A stretch of 64,000 bases of DNA from Flavobacteriales bacterium (GCA_020631555.1 JAHDGY010000003.1:1-64000), one strand, 5' to 3'; positions 31,488-41,528 are shown, counted from the stretch's first letter. Program-made: numbers and translations. Notes: generated from the sequence alone by a model not told the origin.

Positions 31488-32504
31488 TTAGTTTGTGAAC
31501 TTTGATTTATCAATCCCCAACCACTCTAGTGTTGAATTGCAATAGACATCCTCTACTACCTGGTCAGAGAGCCCAGATTCATTTACAAATTTCCCAATTT
31601 CTAAATCACCTAAAGGAAATGGATAATCCGAACCTAAGCAAACCTTTTTAGAACCAACCATTTCAATAACGTATTTAAGCATCACTGGGTCATGCGTTAT
31701 GCAGTCTATCCAGAAGTGCCCCAAATACTCTTTTGGATTGACGGGATTATCAATAGCGACCAAATCTGGGCGACAATTAAACCCGTGCTCAATTCTTCCT
31801 AAAGTAGCCAGAAACGAACCTCCAGCATGCACAAAATTCACTTTCAATTTTGGGAACTTCGCAAAAACTCCACCAAAAATCATTGAACAAATAGCCCTGC
31901 AAGTTTCTGCAGGCATTCCAACCAACCAAGGCAACCAATAACTTTCCATTTCCTGTTTGCCCATCATATTCCAGGGATGAACCATCACTGCCATATCCAA
32001 TCTCTCACAAGCTTCCCAAACAATATGGAACTTTTCGGCGGAAAGATTTTCTCCCTCAATATTCGACCCTATCTGTACACCCAAATAGCCAATTTGCTTT
32101 AAGCGCTCCAATTCCCTAACTGCCAATTCTGGATCCTGCATAGGAATTGTGCCCAAAGCCAAATAATTCTTCGGGTATTTATTGACTAGTTCCGCCAAAT
32201 CATCATTCAAAAACTCTGAAACTGCCAGACCATCTTTCGATTTTGCAAAATAAGCAAACAGAACTGGAATAGTTGAAACAACCTGAACCTGTGTATTAAA
32301 CTCCTTGTACTCTTCAATACGTACTGCTCCATCCCAACAATTCTCATTGATTTCTCGAAAAAAGCGATCTCCTTGCATCATTCTAGCCCAACCTTGCCTG
32401 TGGTGATCTAAATGAATAAAACCTGAGTATCCGAACTGTTCCGTCCATGCCGGCATCTTGCGCGGCATAATATGCGTATGCATATCAATTTTTAACATAA
32501 CCAA
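31488..32504 (-). CDS. Amidohydrolase family, ACMSD-like decarboxylase
   Basis: IDMHTHIMPRKMPAW, VHPWNMMGKQEMESYWLPWLVGMPAET, HAGGSFLATLGRIEHGF, GSDYPFPLGD. Confidence 0.88.
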   Translation of the reverse strand: MVMLKIDMHTHIMPRKMPAWTEQFGYSGFIHLDHHRQGWARMMQGDRFFREINENCWDGAVRIEEYKEFNTQVQVVSTIPVLFAYFAKSKDGLAVSEFLNDDLAELVNKYPKNYLALGTIPMQDPELAVRELERLKQIGYLGVQIGSNIEGENLSAEKFHIVWEACERLDMAVMVHPWNMMGKQEMESYWLPWLVGMPAETCRAICSMIFGGVFAKFPKLKVNFVHAGGSFLATLGRIEHGFNCRPDLVAIDNPVNPKEYLGHFWIDCITHDPVMLKYVIEMVGSKKVCLGSDYPFPLGDLEIGKFVNESGLSDQVVEDVYCNSTLEWLGIDKSKFTN

Positions 32505-32517
32505 CCGTTATTCCCCA

Positions 32518-32784
32518 TTACAGGGCATTATTTTCATGCAACGAACTAGTTCCATTGCTTTTTTTTGGCACCGGATCGAAGCCGTGAGTTCCCCAGGGAT
32601 GACACTTCGCCAATCGCTTTGTCCCCATCCAAAGGCCTTTAAATACTCCCCATTCTTCAATTGCCTGAATCGTATAGTTTGAACATGTTGGTTCGTGTCT
32701 ACACGTTTGAGGCAATAAGGGAGAAATCAACCACTGGTAAAGCTTCACAGGAAAAATGAATATGTATTTCCAAACCTGTAACAT
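32518..32784 (-). CDS. yidD: Membrane protein insertion efficiency factor YidD
   Basis: [59 protein letters not shown]. Confidence 0.93.
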   Translation of the reverse strand: MLQVWKYIFIFPVKLYQWLISPLLPQTCRHEPTCSNYTIQAIEEWGVFKGLWMGTKRLAKCHPWGTHGFDPVPKKSNGTSSLHENNAL

Positions 32785-32931
32785 ACCGGTGTAAATATAG
32801 TTGAGAAATCACAATTGATAATCCAATATTATTAATTGAATTTAGAATTCATCAAGCTACAAGATCATGGTCGCACTCTTTTGAGAAACCAGCCTTGATC
32901 TACCATTCTTACTTGACAGAAACAGAGCACA

Positions 32932-32957
32932 AAAAAAGGGGAACAAGTCCCCTTTTC
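32932..32957 (-). terminator. Rho-independent terminator
   Basis: Minus strand AAAAGGGGA-CTTGT-TCCCCTTTT then T tract. Confidence 0.85.
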
Positions 32958-33075
32958 AGACGTTTTACCGTCAATACGCTTTAAGTGAGAGTAAAAGCGC
33001 TTATTGTAGCATTCCTATAATCAAGTGGACCACCTTATGACATTAACACGTCCACTCAAAAACTTCACTTAAATA
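32932..33075 (-). ncRNA. Putative structured small RNA or structured 3' UTR ending in a terminator
   Basis: Minus strand: TTTAAGTGA...TCACTTAAA 9-bp outer stem enclosing AGTGGAC...GTCCACT 7-bp stem, asymmetric internal region, then terminator; no CDS in the interval. Confidence 0.4.
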
Positions 33076-33152
33076 TAATATTTTAATCTAACTTTTTAGC
33101 TTATTTGTCGATATTTTTTTGTCTTTTATAGATTACCGAAACTTTATTCGGA

Positions 33153-34949
33153 TTAATAGCAATAGTCATTTTCCTGAATCAATCGGTTTGCTATTCTTTG
33201 TCTTGCCTCCTTTGCATTGAAAGGCCCATGCTTTGTAAACCTTTTCAGCCCCATCAGCATCATCCGTAATTCATCCTCCTCAGCAAAAGCATTCAATGCA
33301 TCTTTTCCCCACTTGTTAACTTGATCGGCCAAATCGTACACCAACACACGAAGCATGTCGATTTGCTCTTGACAAGCCGACTCTCCCCGCACATCTACCA
33401 TTTTCTGAACACGCAGCAAAGTTGATTCCGCAATATAAACAGAGATAACCATGTCCGCGATATTTTCTAATATCTCCTGCTCCTTCTCCAATGTTTGAGC
33501 AAGCTTTTGTGCAGCCGACCCTGCAACCATCAAAACCGCTTTCTTAAAATTCCTTACATATTTATGAACCTTCCCGAACATTGAGTCATCTTCATTCCCA
33601 AAGTCCGGAATAGACATCAATTCATTACCAACAGCCATAGCCGGTCCCATTAAATCTAACTCGCCTTTCATAGCACGCTTTAGAAGCATCCCAACCAACA
33701 ACAACCTATTGATCTCATTGGTACCTTCGAAAATTCTATTAATACGCGCATCACGATAACATTTCTCTATTCGCGTTTCCGCTGAATAACCCATGCCTCC
33801 ATGTATCTGAACCCCCTCATCAACAACATAATCCAAAACGTCTGAACCATAGACTTTCAAAATCGCACATTCAGGTGCAAATTGTTCAATTCCTTTCAAA
33901 GTCGCTTGTTCTTTATCCATACCGCCTTCAACAAGCGACTGAATAGCGTCGTCTATATTCTGAGAAACTCGATAAACAGCCGACTCACAAGCAAATGTCC
34001 TAATACACTGTTCGGCCAATTTATGGCGAATAGCACCATACTTTGAAATGGATCTACCAAATTGTTCGCGCTCATTAGCATACTTTACAGACTCAATAAT
34101 AGCTCCCTTGCATCCGCCCATGACACCGCCCCCTAGTTTGGCGCGCCCAATGTTTAGTATATTCACAGCGATTTTAAATCCGTCTTGTCTATCGCCCAGC
34201 AAGTTCTCAGCCGGCACCTTGACATTATTGTAAAACACCTGCCTTGTTGAAGACCCTTTAATTCCCATCTTTTTCTCTTCCGGATTCAAACTAATTCCTT
34301 CAGATTTTGCCTCCACCAAAAACGCAGTCAAATTATCGTCGTCGTCAATTTTGGCGAAAACAGTCATTAAATCCGCAAATCCACCATTAGTAATCCACAT
34401 TTTCTGACCGTTAAGAACGTAATGCTTTCCGTCGTCCGTTAACTTAGCACAAGTTTTACCTGAATTTGCATCCGAACCGGCTGAAGGCTCCGTAAGGCAG
34501 TAGGACGCCTTCCATTCGCCAGTAGCTAATTTAGAGGCATACTTTTCTTTTTGTGCTTGCGTTCCGTAATACAAAAGTGGAAGAGTTCCAATCCCTGTAT
34601 GAGCGCCATAGGCCACGGAAAATGAATGACCGTTACCAAGTGCCTCAGCCGCTAACATACTGGTTTTAAAATCCACTCCCATTCCACCAAACTCTTCTGG
34701 AACCGACAAACCTAACAATCCCAATTCACCGGATTTGTCAAGCAACCGTTCCATTAATCCTTCTTCCATCGCATCGATTTCTTCAAGCTTTGGCTCTACC
34801 TCAGTAGCAATAAAATCTTTACACATTTGCGCAATCATGCGATGCTCCTCGGTCCATTCCTCTGGAGTAAATATTTCATGTGGATGCGTCTCGCGAATGA
34901 GAAACTCTCCTCCTTTTATAGCGTTCATTTTCTGTTCTGTTGATTCCAT
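33153..34949 (-). CDS. Acyl-CoA dehydrogenase family protein
   Basis: YCLTEPSAGSDANSGKT, GRAKLGGGVMGG, QIHGGMGYSAETRIEKCYRDARINRIFEGTNEINR. Confidence 0.93.
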   Translation of the reverse strand: MESTEQKMNAIKGGEFLIRETHPHEIFTPEEWTEEHRMIAQMCKDFIATEVEPKLEEIDAMEEGLMERLLDKSGELGLLGLSVPEEFGGMGVDFKTSMLAAEALGNGHSFSVAYGAHTGIGTLPLLYYGTQAQKEKYASKLATGEWKASYCLTEPSAGSDANSGKTCAKLTDDGKHYVLNGQKMWITNGGFADLMTVFAKIDDDDNLTAFLVEAKSEGISLNPEEKKMGIKGSSTRQVFYNNVKVPAENLLGDRQDGFKIAVNILNIGRAKLGGGVMGGCKGAIIESVKYANEREQFGRSISKYGAIRHKLAEQCIRTFACESAVYRVSQNIDDAIQSLVEGGMDKEQATLKGIEQFAPECAILKVYGSDVLDYVVDEGVQIHGGMGYSAETRIEKCYRDARINRIFEGTNEINRLLLVGMLLKRAMKGELDLMGPAMAVGNELMSIPDFGNEDDSMFGKVHKYVRNFKKAVLMVAGSAAQKLAQTLEKEQEILENIADMVISVYIAESTLLRVQKMVDVRGESACQEQIDMLRVLVYDLADQVNKWGKDALNAFAEEDELRMMLMGLKRFTKHGPFNAKEARQRIANRLIQENDYCY

Positions 34950-34994
34950 GTGTTTTGTTTTGGGAAGTATCCGGGATACTCTTAAGTTTTATGA

Positions 34995-36176
34995 TTAGTT
35001 CAATAGTTCGTATACCCCGCATGCGCCTTGACCAGTTCCGACGCACATGGTTACGGCACCATACTTTTGATTTCTTCGACGCATTTCGTTAAATAACTGT
35101 ACTGATAGTTTGGCTCCGGTACAACCTAATGGATGACCAAGGGCTATCGCACCTCCATTTACATTTACCAATTCAGGATTTATGTCAAGTTCGCGCAACA
35201 CGGCAACCGATTGCGACGCAAAAGCCTCGTTCAATTCAATTTGCTCTAAATCACTAATCGACAAACCTGCTCTTTTAACCGCTTCAGGAATAGCCGCAAC
35301 TGGACCAATACCCATTATTCGCGGCTCCACTCCCATTACTGCATAAGATTTGAGCTGAGCTATCGGCTGCACTCCAAGTTCCTTCACCATTTCTTCCGAC
35401 ATGACCATCACGAAGGCTGCTCCGTCAGAAGTTTGAGAAGAGTTACCAGCAGTCACGGATCCGCCTTGTGCAAACACCGGCCTTAACTTTGCCAATGCTT
35501 CTATGTTGGTTCCTTTTCGCGGCCCCTCATCCATATCTACGGTAAACTTCTTTTCTTGTCGCTTTTCCGATTCATCTAGAAAAACTTCCTTCACCTCTAT
35601 AGGAACGATTTCATCTTTAAAGACACCCGAATCATTGGCCGCCAGTGCTTTCATATGGGAGTTATAGGCAAACTCATCTTGCTCTTCACGAGACACTTTA
35701 AAATCATTGGCAACCGCCTCGGCTGTAAGCCCCATTCCCCAATACCATGTTGGGTTTTTGGCAGCGACTTTAGCATTTGGCACCAAACGCCACCCACCAA
35801 ATGGAATTGGAGACATCGTCTCTACCCCACCAGCAATGATACAGTCCGCCATTCCTGATTGAATTTTAGCAGACGCCATTGCTATCGTTTCCAATCCAGA
35901 AGAACAATAGCGATTTACCGTGACTCCAGGAACTTTGTCTGTATCTAGACTCATTAACGAAATCATTCTACCAATGTTCAGCCCTTGCTCCGCTTCAGGA
36001 GTGGCATTTCCAACGATTAAATCTTCTATTCTATTCTTATCTAATTGAGGAAAATCCTCCAATAATCTTTTAACTACTGCAACTGCAAGGTCGTCTGGTC
36101 GAATTGTTTTAAACAATCCTCTTGGCGCTTTGCCAACCGCCGATCTATATCCACCTACTATATATGCTGTTTTCAT
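34995..36176 (-). CDS. fadA: Acetyl-CoA C-acyltransferase (thiolase)
   Basis: VNRYCSSGLETIAMA, NVNGGAIALGHPLGCTGAK, CVGTGQGACG. Confidence 0.93.
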   Translation of the reverse strand: MKTAYIVGGYRSAVGKAPRGLFKTIRPDDLAVAVVKRLLEDFPQLDKNRIEDLIVGNATPEAEQGLNIGRMISLMSLDTDKVPGVTVNRYCSSGLETIAMASAKIQSGMADCIIAGGVETMSPIPFGGWRLVPNAKVAAKNPTWYWGMGLTAEAVANDFKVSREEQDEFAYNSHMKALAANDSGVFKDEIVPIEVKEVFLDESEKRQEKKFTVDMDEGPRKGTNIEALAKLRPVFAQGGSVTAGNSSQTSDGAAFVMVMSEEMVKELGVQPIAQLKSYAVMGVEPRIMGIGPVAAIPEAVKRAGLSISDLEQIELNEAFASQSVAVLRELDINPELVNVNGGAIALGHPLGCTGAKLSVQLFNEMRRRNQKYGAVTMCVGTGQGACGVYELLN

Positions 36177-36183
36177 AGTGCTA

Positions 36184-38571
36184 TTAGTTTCTTAAAATCT
36201 TACCTGTTTGCAACAAGCTTTGCATGCGCTCCAACGTTTTTCGTTGTCCGCATAATTCCACAAATGCCCTTCGCTCCAAATCCAACAAATATTGTTCTGA
36301 CACCTGAGTTGGAGAAGAGAGATCTCCTCCGCAAAGCACATAACCTAGTTTTTCGGAGATTACCAAATCGTGCTCAGACATGTAATTTCCACTCATCATA
36401 GAATGTGCACCAACGTGCACCAATCCCAATCCTTCATTTCCAAGAACTGTAATATCTTTTCTTCTGGCAGGCTGAGTATAACCCTTCTCCGCCATTTCCA
36501 GACAGGCCTCCTTTGCATAAGTTAGTTGACGTTCTTTCGAAACAATAACCTCATCAATACCTCGACGCAAATACCCCAATTCGAACGCCTCTTCCGCTGA
36601 TGTAGACACCTTGGCCTGGCCAACTGTTAAAAAACGATTTCTAAACTGATTGGTTCTCATATCACCATCGTTAAAGTCATCAGAAGTTCGAAGGGCAAAT
36701 TCCTTTGTTCCTCCTCCGCCGGGGATAACCCCAACACCGAACTCTACAAGCCCCATGTACGTTTCCGCATGAGCAACTACCTTATCGGCATGAAGACACA
36801 TTTCACAGCCTCCCCCTAGCGCCATATTGTGGGGAGCAATAACTACAGGGATAGAAGAATATCGAATTCTCATCATTGTGTTCTGAAAGGCACGAACAGC
36901 AAAATCAAGTTCATCGAATTCTTGTTCCACCGCCATCATGAAAATCATCCCCACATTTGCACCAGCTGAAAAATTCTGACCATCGTTGCAAATAACAACT
37001 CCATTCCAACTATCGTCACCTTCAGCAAGATCAATCGCCTTATTGATCCCTTGAATAACACCTCCACCAATGGTGTTCATTTTAGTATGAAATTCGACGT
37101 TAATGATACCGTCGCCCAAATCAATTAAGTGAACATCTTGATTATTCCAGATCGTTTTGGTTTCTCGAAGATTATCAAGAATGAGCAACTCATCAGTACC
37201 TGGAACAACTTGGTAAGACTTACTTGAAATATCGTAGAATTTGCGAACACCTTCTTCAACTTTATAAAATGAATCGTTACCCGCTTCTAACATTTGGTAA
37301 ACCCATTTGGCTGGTGGGCATTCGAGCTCTTCCATCACTTGAACAAACTTGGCCACCCCAAAAACATCCCAAGTCTCAAAAGGACCAATTTCCCATCCAA
37401 ACCCAGCGCACATCGCATCATCAACCTTGTAGATTTCATCGGCAATTTCTGGTATTCGATTGGAACAATATTGGGAAACGCTGGAAACAATATTTCGGTA
37501 AAATTCTCCTGCCTTATCCTTGCCTTTTATAAGCACCTTCAATCGACTTTTGAGGTCATCCACAGTTTTTGCGGCCGCCAGAGTCGCAAACTTGACTTTG
37601 CTTTTTTCTACGTATTCCAGCGAATTCAAATCCAAAGAGAGGATTTTGCGCTTTCCATTTTCGTCTTTCGTTTTCTTGTAAAACCCCTGTCCTGATTTAC
37701 TTCCAAGCCAATCGTTGGCCACCATTTGGGAAACATAATCTGGAATTTCAAAAACTTCACACTTCTCATCATCCGGACAATTTTGTTTCACTCCGTTGGC
37801 AACATGCACAAGAGTATCTAACCCAACAACATCGCAAGTACGGAAAGTTGCAGACTTTGGTCGACCAAAAACTGGCCCAGTAAGCTTGTCAACTTCATCG
37901 ACAGAAAGCCCAAGTTTAGCCACCAAATGAAATAACGACTGAATGGAAAACACTCCAATTCGATTCGCTATAAATGCCGGTGTATCCTTGCACAATACGG
38001 TAACTTTACCAAGGAATCTAGAGCCATAGTCCATTAAAAAGTCTATCAACTCTGGGGCTGTTTCTGTTGATGGAATAATTTCTAATAACTTCAGATATCT
38101 CGGCGGGTTGAAAAAGTGCGTTCCGCAGAAGTGCTTTTTAAAATCCTCCGACCTTCCCTCCAACAACATTTGGATAGGAATTCCTGATGTGTTGGATGAA
38201 ATAATTGAGCCCGGAGCACGATATTTCTCCACATTCTCAAACACTATTTTTTTGATATCGAGTCGCTCAACAACAACTTCAACCACCCAATCAGCATCAG
38301 AGATTTTGGGCATGTCGTCGGTCATGTTTCCTGTGGAAATTCGACCGGCAAAAGATTTGGAATACAAAGGAGATGGATTTGATTTTATGGCCTGCTTTAA
38401 AGCCTCATCAATCAGCTTATTACGAAGTCTTTTGTTTTCAGAATTTTCCGCACCGCTTGGAACAATATCCAATAGCAACACCTCACAACCAATATTGGCG
38501 AAGTGACATGCAATTCTGGACCCCATAACTCCCGATCCCAGAACTGCCACTTTCTTGATGTTTCTTTTCAT
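36184..38571 (-). CDS. fadB: 3-hydroxyacyl-CoA dehydrogenase/enoyl-CoA hydratase family protein
   Basis: KVAVLGSGVMGSRIACHFANIG, CGTHFFNPPRYLKLLEI, C-terminal crotonase-like ALGGGCEMCLHAD. Confidence 0.92.
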   Translation of the reverse strand: MKRNIKKVAVLGSGVMGSRIACHFANIGCEVLLLDIVPSGAENSENKRLRNKLIDEALKQAIKSNPSPLYSKSFAGRISTGNMTDDMPKISDADWVVEVVVERLDIKKIVFENVEKYRAPGSIISSNTSGIPIQMLLEGRSEDFKKHFCGTHFFNPPRYLKLLEIIPSTETAPELIDFLMDYGSRFLGKVTVLCKDTPAFIANRIGVFSIQSLFHLVAKLGLSVDEVDKLTGPVFGRPKSATFRTCDVVGLDTLVHVANGVKQNCPDDEKCEVFEIPDYVSQMVANDWLGSKSGQGFYKKTKDENGKRKILSLDLNSLEYVEKSKVKFATLAAAKTVDDLKSRLKVLIKGKDKAGEFYRNIVSSVSQYCSNRIPEIADEIYKVDDAMCAGFGWEIGPFETWDVFGVAKFVQVMEELECPPAKWVYQMLEAGNDSFYKVEEGVRKFYDISSKSYQVVPGTDELLILDNLRETKTIWNNQDVHLIDLGDGIINVEFHTKMNTIGGGVIQGINKAIDLAEGDDSWNGVVICNDGQNFSAGANVGMIFMMAVEQEFDELDFAVRAFQNTMMRIRYSSIPVVIAPHNMALGGGCEMCLHADKVVAHAETYMGLVEFGVGVIPGGGGTKEFALRTSDDFNDGDMRTNQFRNRFLTVGQAKVSTSAEEAFELGYLRRGIDEVIVSKERQLTYAKEACLEMAEKGYTQPARRKDITVLGNEGLGLVHVGAHSMMSGNYMSEHDLVISEKLGYVLCGGDLSSPTQVSEQYLLDLERRAFVELCGQRKTLERMQSLLQTGKILRN

Positions 38572-38625
38572 TTAATAATGATGTTATGTAGGCTAGGCAA
38601 GCGAATCAGCACAATCCAACAACCT

Positions 38626-39072
38626 TTACCCATTATATATTTCGTCGTTGTTAATTAATTCTTTTATGTCTCCAAGAACCTCCAAACAAGTTTTTATCTT
38701 ATCGGGGGCAATTTTCTCAAATACCTTCTCATTAAACTGGATCACTGAATCTTTAGACAAATCCCTAACCTTCAAACCAGAGGGTGTCAAATAAATTCGA
38801 ACCATTCGTTTATCCTTTACATCGGGTTGCCGACAGATTAATCCTTTCTCTTCCAAAGACTTCAGGGCTCGAGTTAGACTTCTTGCTTCCATACCCATTT
38901 TGGGGCCGAGTTTGGTGGATGGGGTACCGTGTTTCACGTCAATATTTAGCAAAATATAACCAACTGACATTGTGATTCCAAATTTTGAAGCACGCGTATT
39001 ATACAGCCGAGCAATTCCGTACCATGCCCACCTGATATGAAAGTCTATTGTTTCCTCGGATTTCATGAACAA
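38626..39072 (-). CDS. MarR family transcriptional regulator
   Basis: winged-HTH LTRALKSLEEKGLICRQPDVKDKRMVRIYLTPSG. Confidence 0.9.
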   Translation of the reverse strand: MFMKSEETIDFHIRWAWYGIARLYNTRASKFGITMSVGYILLNIDVKHGTPSTKLGPKMGMEARSLTRALKSLEEKGLICRQPDVKDKRMVRIYLTPSGLKVRDLSKDSVIQFNEKVFEKIAPDKIKTCLEVLGDIKELINNDEIYNG

Positions 39073-39100
39073 AAACGTCTCATTTTAACACTAAAGTAAC

Positions 39101-39130
39101 TTTTTTTAGTATGCATGCATACTAAAAAAA
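39101..39130. promoter_or_regulatory. Perfect 30-bp palindrome, putative MarR operator
   Basis: TTTTTTTAGTATGCA|TGCATACTAAAAAAA, starts 29 bp upstream of the marR start codon. Confidence 0.75.
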
Positions 39131-39500
39131 TGGGTATTTTTTTTCGATAAATTCGTTCTACGAAGTTTGTGCGAAAAAGATTTGCCTATTAACCTATACA
39201 CCGTCAGTACATGTCCAGAATCAAAACAGTCAAGCACAAACCATAGACAAGCGCTATTTTTACCTCCATCAATAATTGACGATAAAAAACACACTTAGCA
39301 GACCAAAATTAATAAACACTTCCATGTCATAATTCCAGTATTTATACCGGAAAATCCTACCTGAAAAGTTATTACACCTAGAGTCGTGTATTTAACCAAA
39401 CAAGCTTCTGCCACCCTTTAAATCTGATCCACGAACACAGATATAAAATTGATCATTAATTTGTTATATTTCGACATCTGAAAACTAAAAAACACAACTT

Positions 39501-41441
39501 ATGCGACAGCTAATTTTTAACCAACACCATTTTTTATCTGTATGTAAATTTGTTCTGCTAGCCCTCATAATGTTAGCCGAAAAATCAAATTGCCAGCACA
39601 TCAGCAGCAAAGTGGGCAGGTATGAACCAGGAAGTTTTGTTAGCAATCACTTGCTGGTTAAATTCAAACCTCAACAAACAGGGTCGAGCAATTTTGACTC
39701 GTTGTTTAAGTCCGGTGAACTTCTTAAACTTTCTCGCAAACATAAATGCATTAGACGATCTGCCATCGGCACTGACCCAGAAGGCGCAAGAACATTTTTA
39801 TTGGAATTTGACAACCAGTTGGATATTGAAAAAGCAATAGACCAATACTCTAGAACAGGATTGTTCAAGTATGTTGAACCTGATTTTATTCGAACCGCCC
39901 ACTCCATTCCAAACGACCCCCATTGGATCAATCAATGGAGCCATCATAATAAGGGAAATAATGGTGGGAAGACCGACGCCGATATAGATATGGACAAAGC
40001 ATGGGAGATAGAAACCGGCTCCAGCTCTATCGTAGTAGCAGTCCTAGATGCTGGAATTAATGCAGATCACCCAGAATTCAAGGACAGACTCACCAGTACA
40101 AGCTGGGACTTCGTTGATGACGATAACAATCCTAACGACGAAGATGGCCATGGCACTAGGGTAGCAGGAGTTATAGCCGCCAACGCCAACAATGGTATTG
40201 GCTTCGCAGGAGTAGACTGGCACTGTAAGCTCATGATTTGCCGAATCGCGGATGCCAAAGAAACTAAATCGAGTCTAGCTGCCAAGGGAATCCGACATGC
40301 AGTTAAGAATGGAGCCAGAGTAATTAATATGTCATTCGGCGGTCCCCACTTTAGCCAAACTGCACTTGACGCCGTGAACTATGCGCACAAAAACAACGTC
40401 GTGATGGTCGCCACGGGAGGCAACAATGGAAAGCTTGGTACTCGTTATCCCGCAGGTTACCCTAATGTCATTGGAGTTGGTTACACAACCAACAGTGATT
40501 CCAGAGCGCATAAGAGTTCTTATGGAAAACATATTGACCTAGTTGCACCAGGCGTAAACGTTCCCCTATTAGATTATAAAGACTTCAGCAATTATTCAAT
40601 TACGAAATCAGGATCTTCTTATGCAGCACCACTTGTTACAGGTGTCGCATCATTACTCTTAGCTCAAGACCCAAATAGAACACCAAATCAGATTAGGTCA
40701 ATCCTGCAAAAAACAGCGGAAGACCAAGTTGGTAAACCAAGCGAAGACAAACCGGGATACGACCAGTACCATGGATATGGTAGACTTAATGCCTATCGAG
40801 CACTTTCTAGCTCCTCAAATTCAGGTAATTTACCTCTGCTAGATAACACAAAAGAAGGTTGTTGGAATGGAAGTGTTAACGCCATCTCCGTTTACGACCC
40901 AGAACAAAAATGCAACATGACCTGCCCCGGAACAACAAACTACAAAAGATTTAGTGATGGATGGTACATTATCTACGGAAATTGGAGCTCAGGAATTTAT
41001 AACCTAAAAATCCAAGATAACGCTGGAAATGGTACAACAAAAAAAGTTCATTTCCGAAGCTACAACAATCAATGGATTCCAGTACCTGACTCAAAGTATT
41101 ATGATTACGGCATCAGAATCCAATTTTGTATCGTAGACAACTCCACTAGCTCCTCAAATTCAGGTAATTTACCTCTGCTAGATAACACAAAAGAAGGTTG
41201 TTGGAAAGGATGTATTAACGTTTTCCCAAATCCAACGAACGCCGAGTTGAATATTTCCCTATCAGGAATCAAAATTGGCCCTGCTGAAATCAGAGATTTA
41301 ACCGGTAAAAAAATTAGACAAATTGAATTGCACGAAGGGTTAAACAAACTTAATATTTCAGACATCGCTGAGGGTATGTATACCATCAATGCTTTAATTG
41401 ACGGAAAACACGTTCTCAAACGATTTATTAAAACGGAATAA
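39501..41441 (+). CDS. S8 family subtilisin-like peptidase with T9SS C-terminal sorting domain
   Basis: VVAVLDAGINADHPEF, EDGHGTRVAGVIAA, SGSSYAAPLVTGVASLL; C-terminal VFPNPTNAELNISL...GMYTINALIDGKHVLKRFIKTE. Confidence 0.93.
   Translation: MRQLIFNQHHFLSVCKFVLLALIMLAEKSNCQHISSKVGRYEPGSFVSNHLLVKFKPQQTGSSNFDSLFKSGELLKLSRKHKCIRRSAIGTDPEGARTFLLEFDNQLDIEKAIDQYSRTGLFKYVEPDFIRTAHSIPNDPHWINQWSHHNKGNNGGKTDADIDMDKAWEIETGSSSIVVAVLDAGINADHPEFKDRLTSTSWDFVDDDNNPNDEDGHGTRVAGVIAANANNGIGFAGVDWHCKLMICRIADAKETKSSLAAKGIRHAVKNGARVINMSFGGPHFSQTALDAVNYAHKNNVVMVATGGNNGKLGTRYPAGYPNVIGVGYTTNSDSRAHKSSYGKHIDLVAPGVNVPLLDYKDFSNYSITKSGSSYAAPLVTGVASLLLAQDPNRTPNQIRSILQKTAEDQVGKPSEDKPGYDQYHGYGRLNAYRALSSSSNSGNLPLLDNTKEGCWNGSVNAISVYDPEQKCNMTCPGTTNYKRFSDGWYIIYGNWSSGIYNLKIQDNAGNGTTKKVHFRSYNNQWIPVPDSKYYDYGIRIQFCIVDNSTSSSNSGNLPLLDNTKEGCWKGCINVFPNPTNAELNISLSGIKIGPAEIRDLTGKKIRQIELHEGLNKLNISDIAEGMYTINALIDGKHVLKRFIKTE
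40807..40867 (+). repeat. 61-bp perfect direct repeat, copy 1
   Basis: ctagctcctcaaattcaggtaatttacctctgctagataacacaaaagaaggttgttggaa; identical to 41146-41206. Confidence 0.97.
41146..41206 (+). repeat. 61-bp perfect direct repeat, copy 2
   Basis: Identical to 40807-40867, offset 339 bp (113 codons). Confidence 0.97.
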
Positions 41442-41466
41442 TAAGTTTAGATCAAAGACAACTTTA

Positions 41467-41498
41467 AAACCGACTCACTTCTGAGTCGGTTTTTTTTA
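41467..41498 (+). terminator. Rho-independent terminator
   Basis: AAACCGACTCA-CTTC-TGAGTCGGTTT + T tract. Confidence 0.9.
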
Positions 41499-41528
41499 TT
41501 TGAACGCGTTCAAAATCTTCGCAAAAAA

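Noticed and set aside
39106-39294. 62-aa minus-strand ORF upstream of marR
   Set aside because: It runs through the palindrome, has no recognisable domain, and most likely reflects chance open frame.
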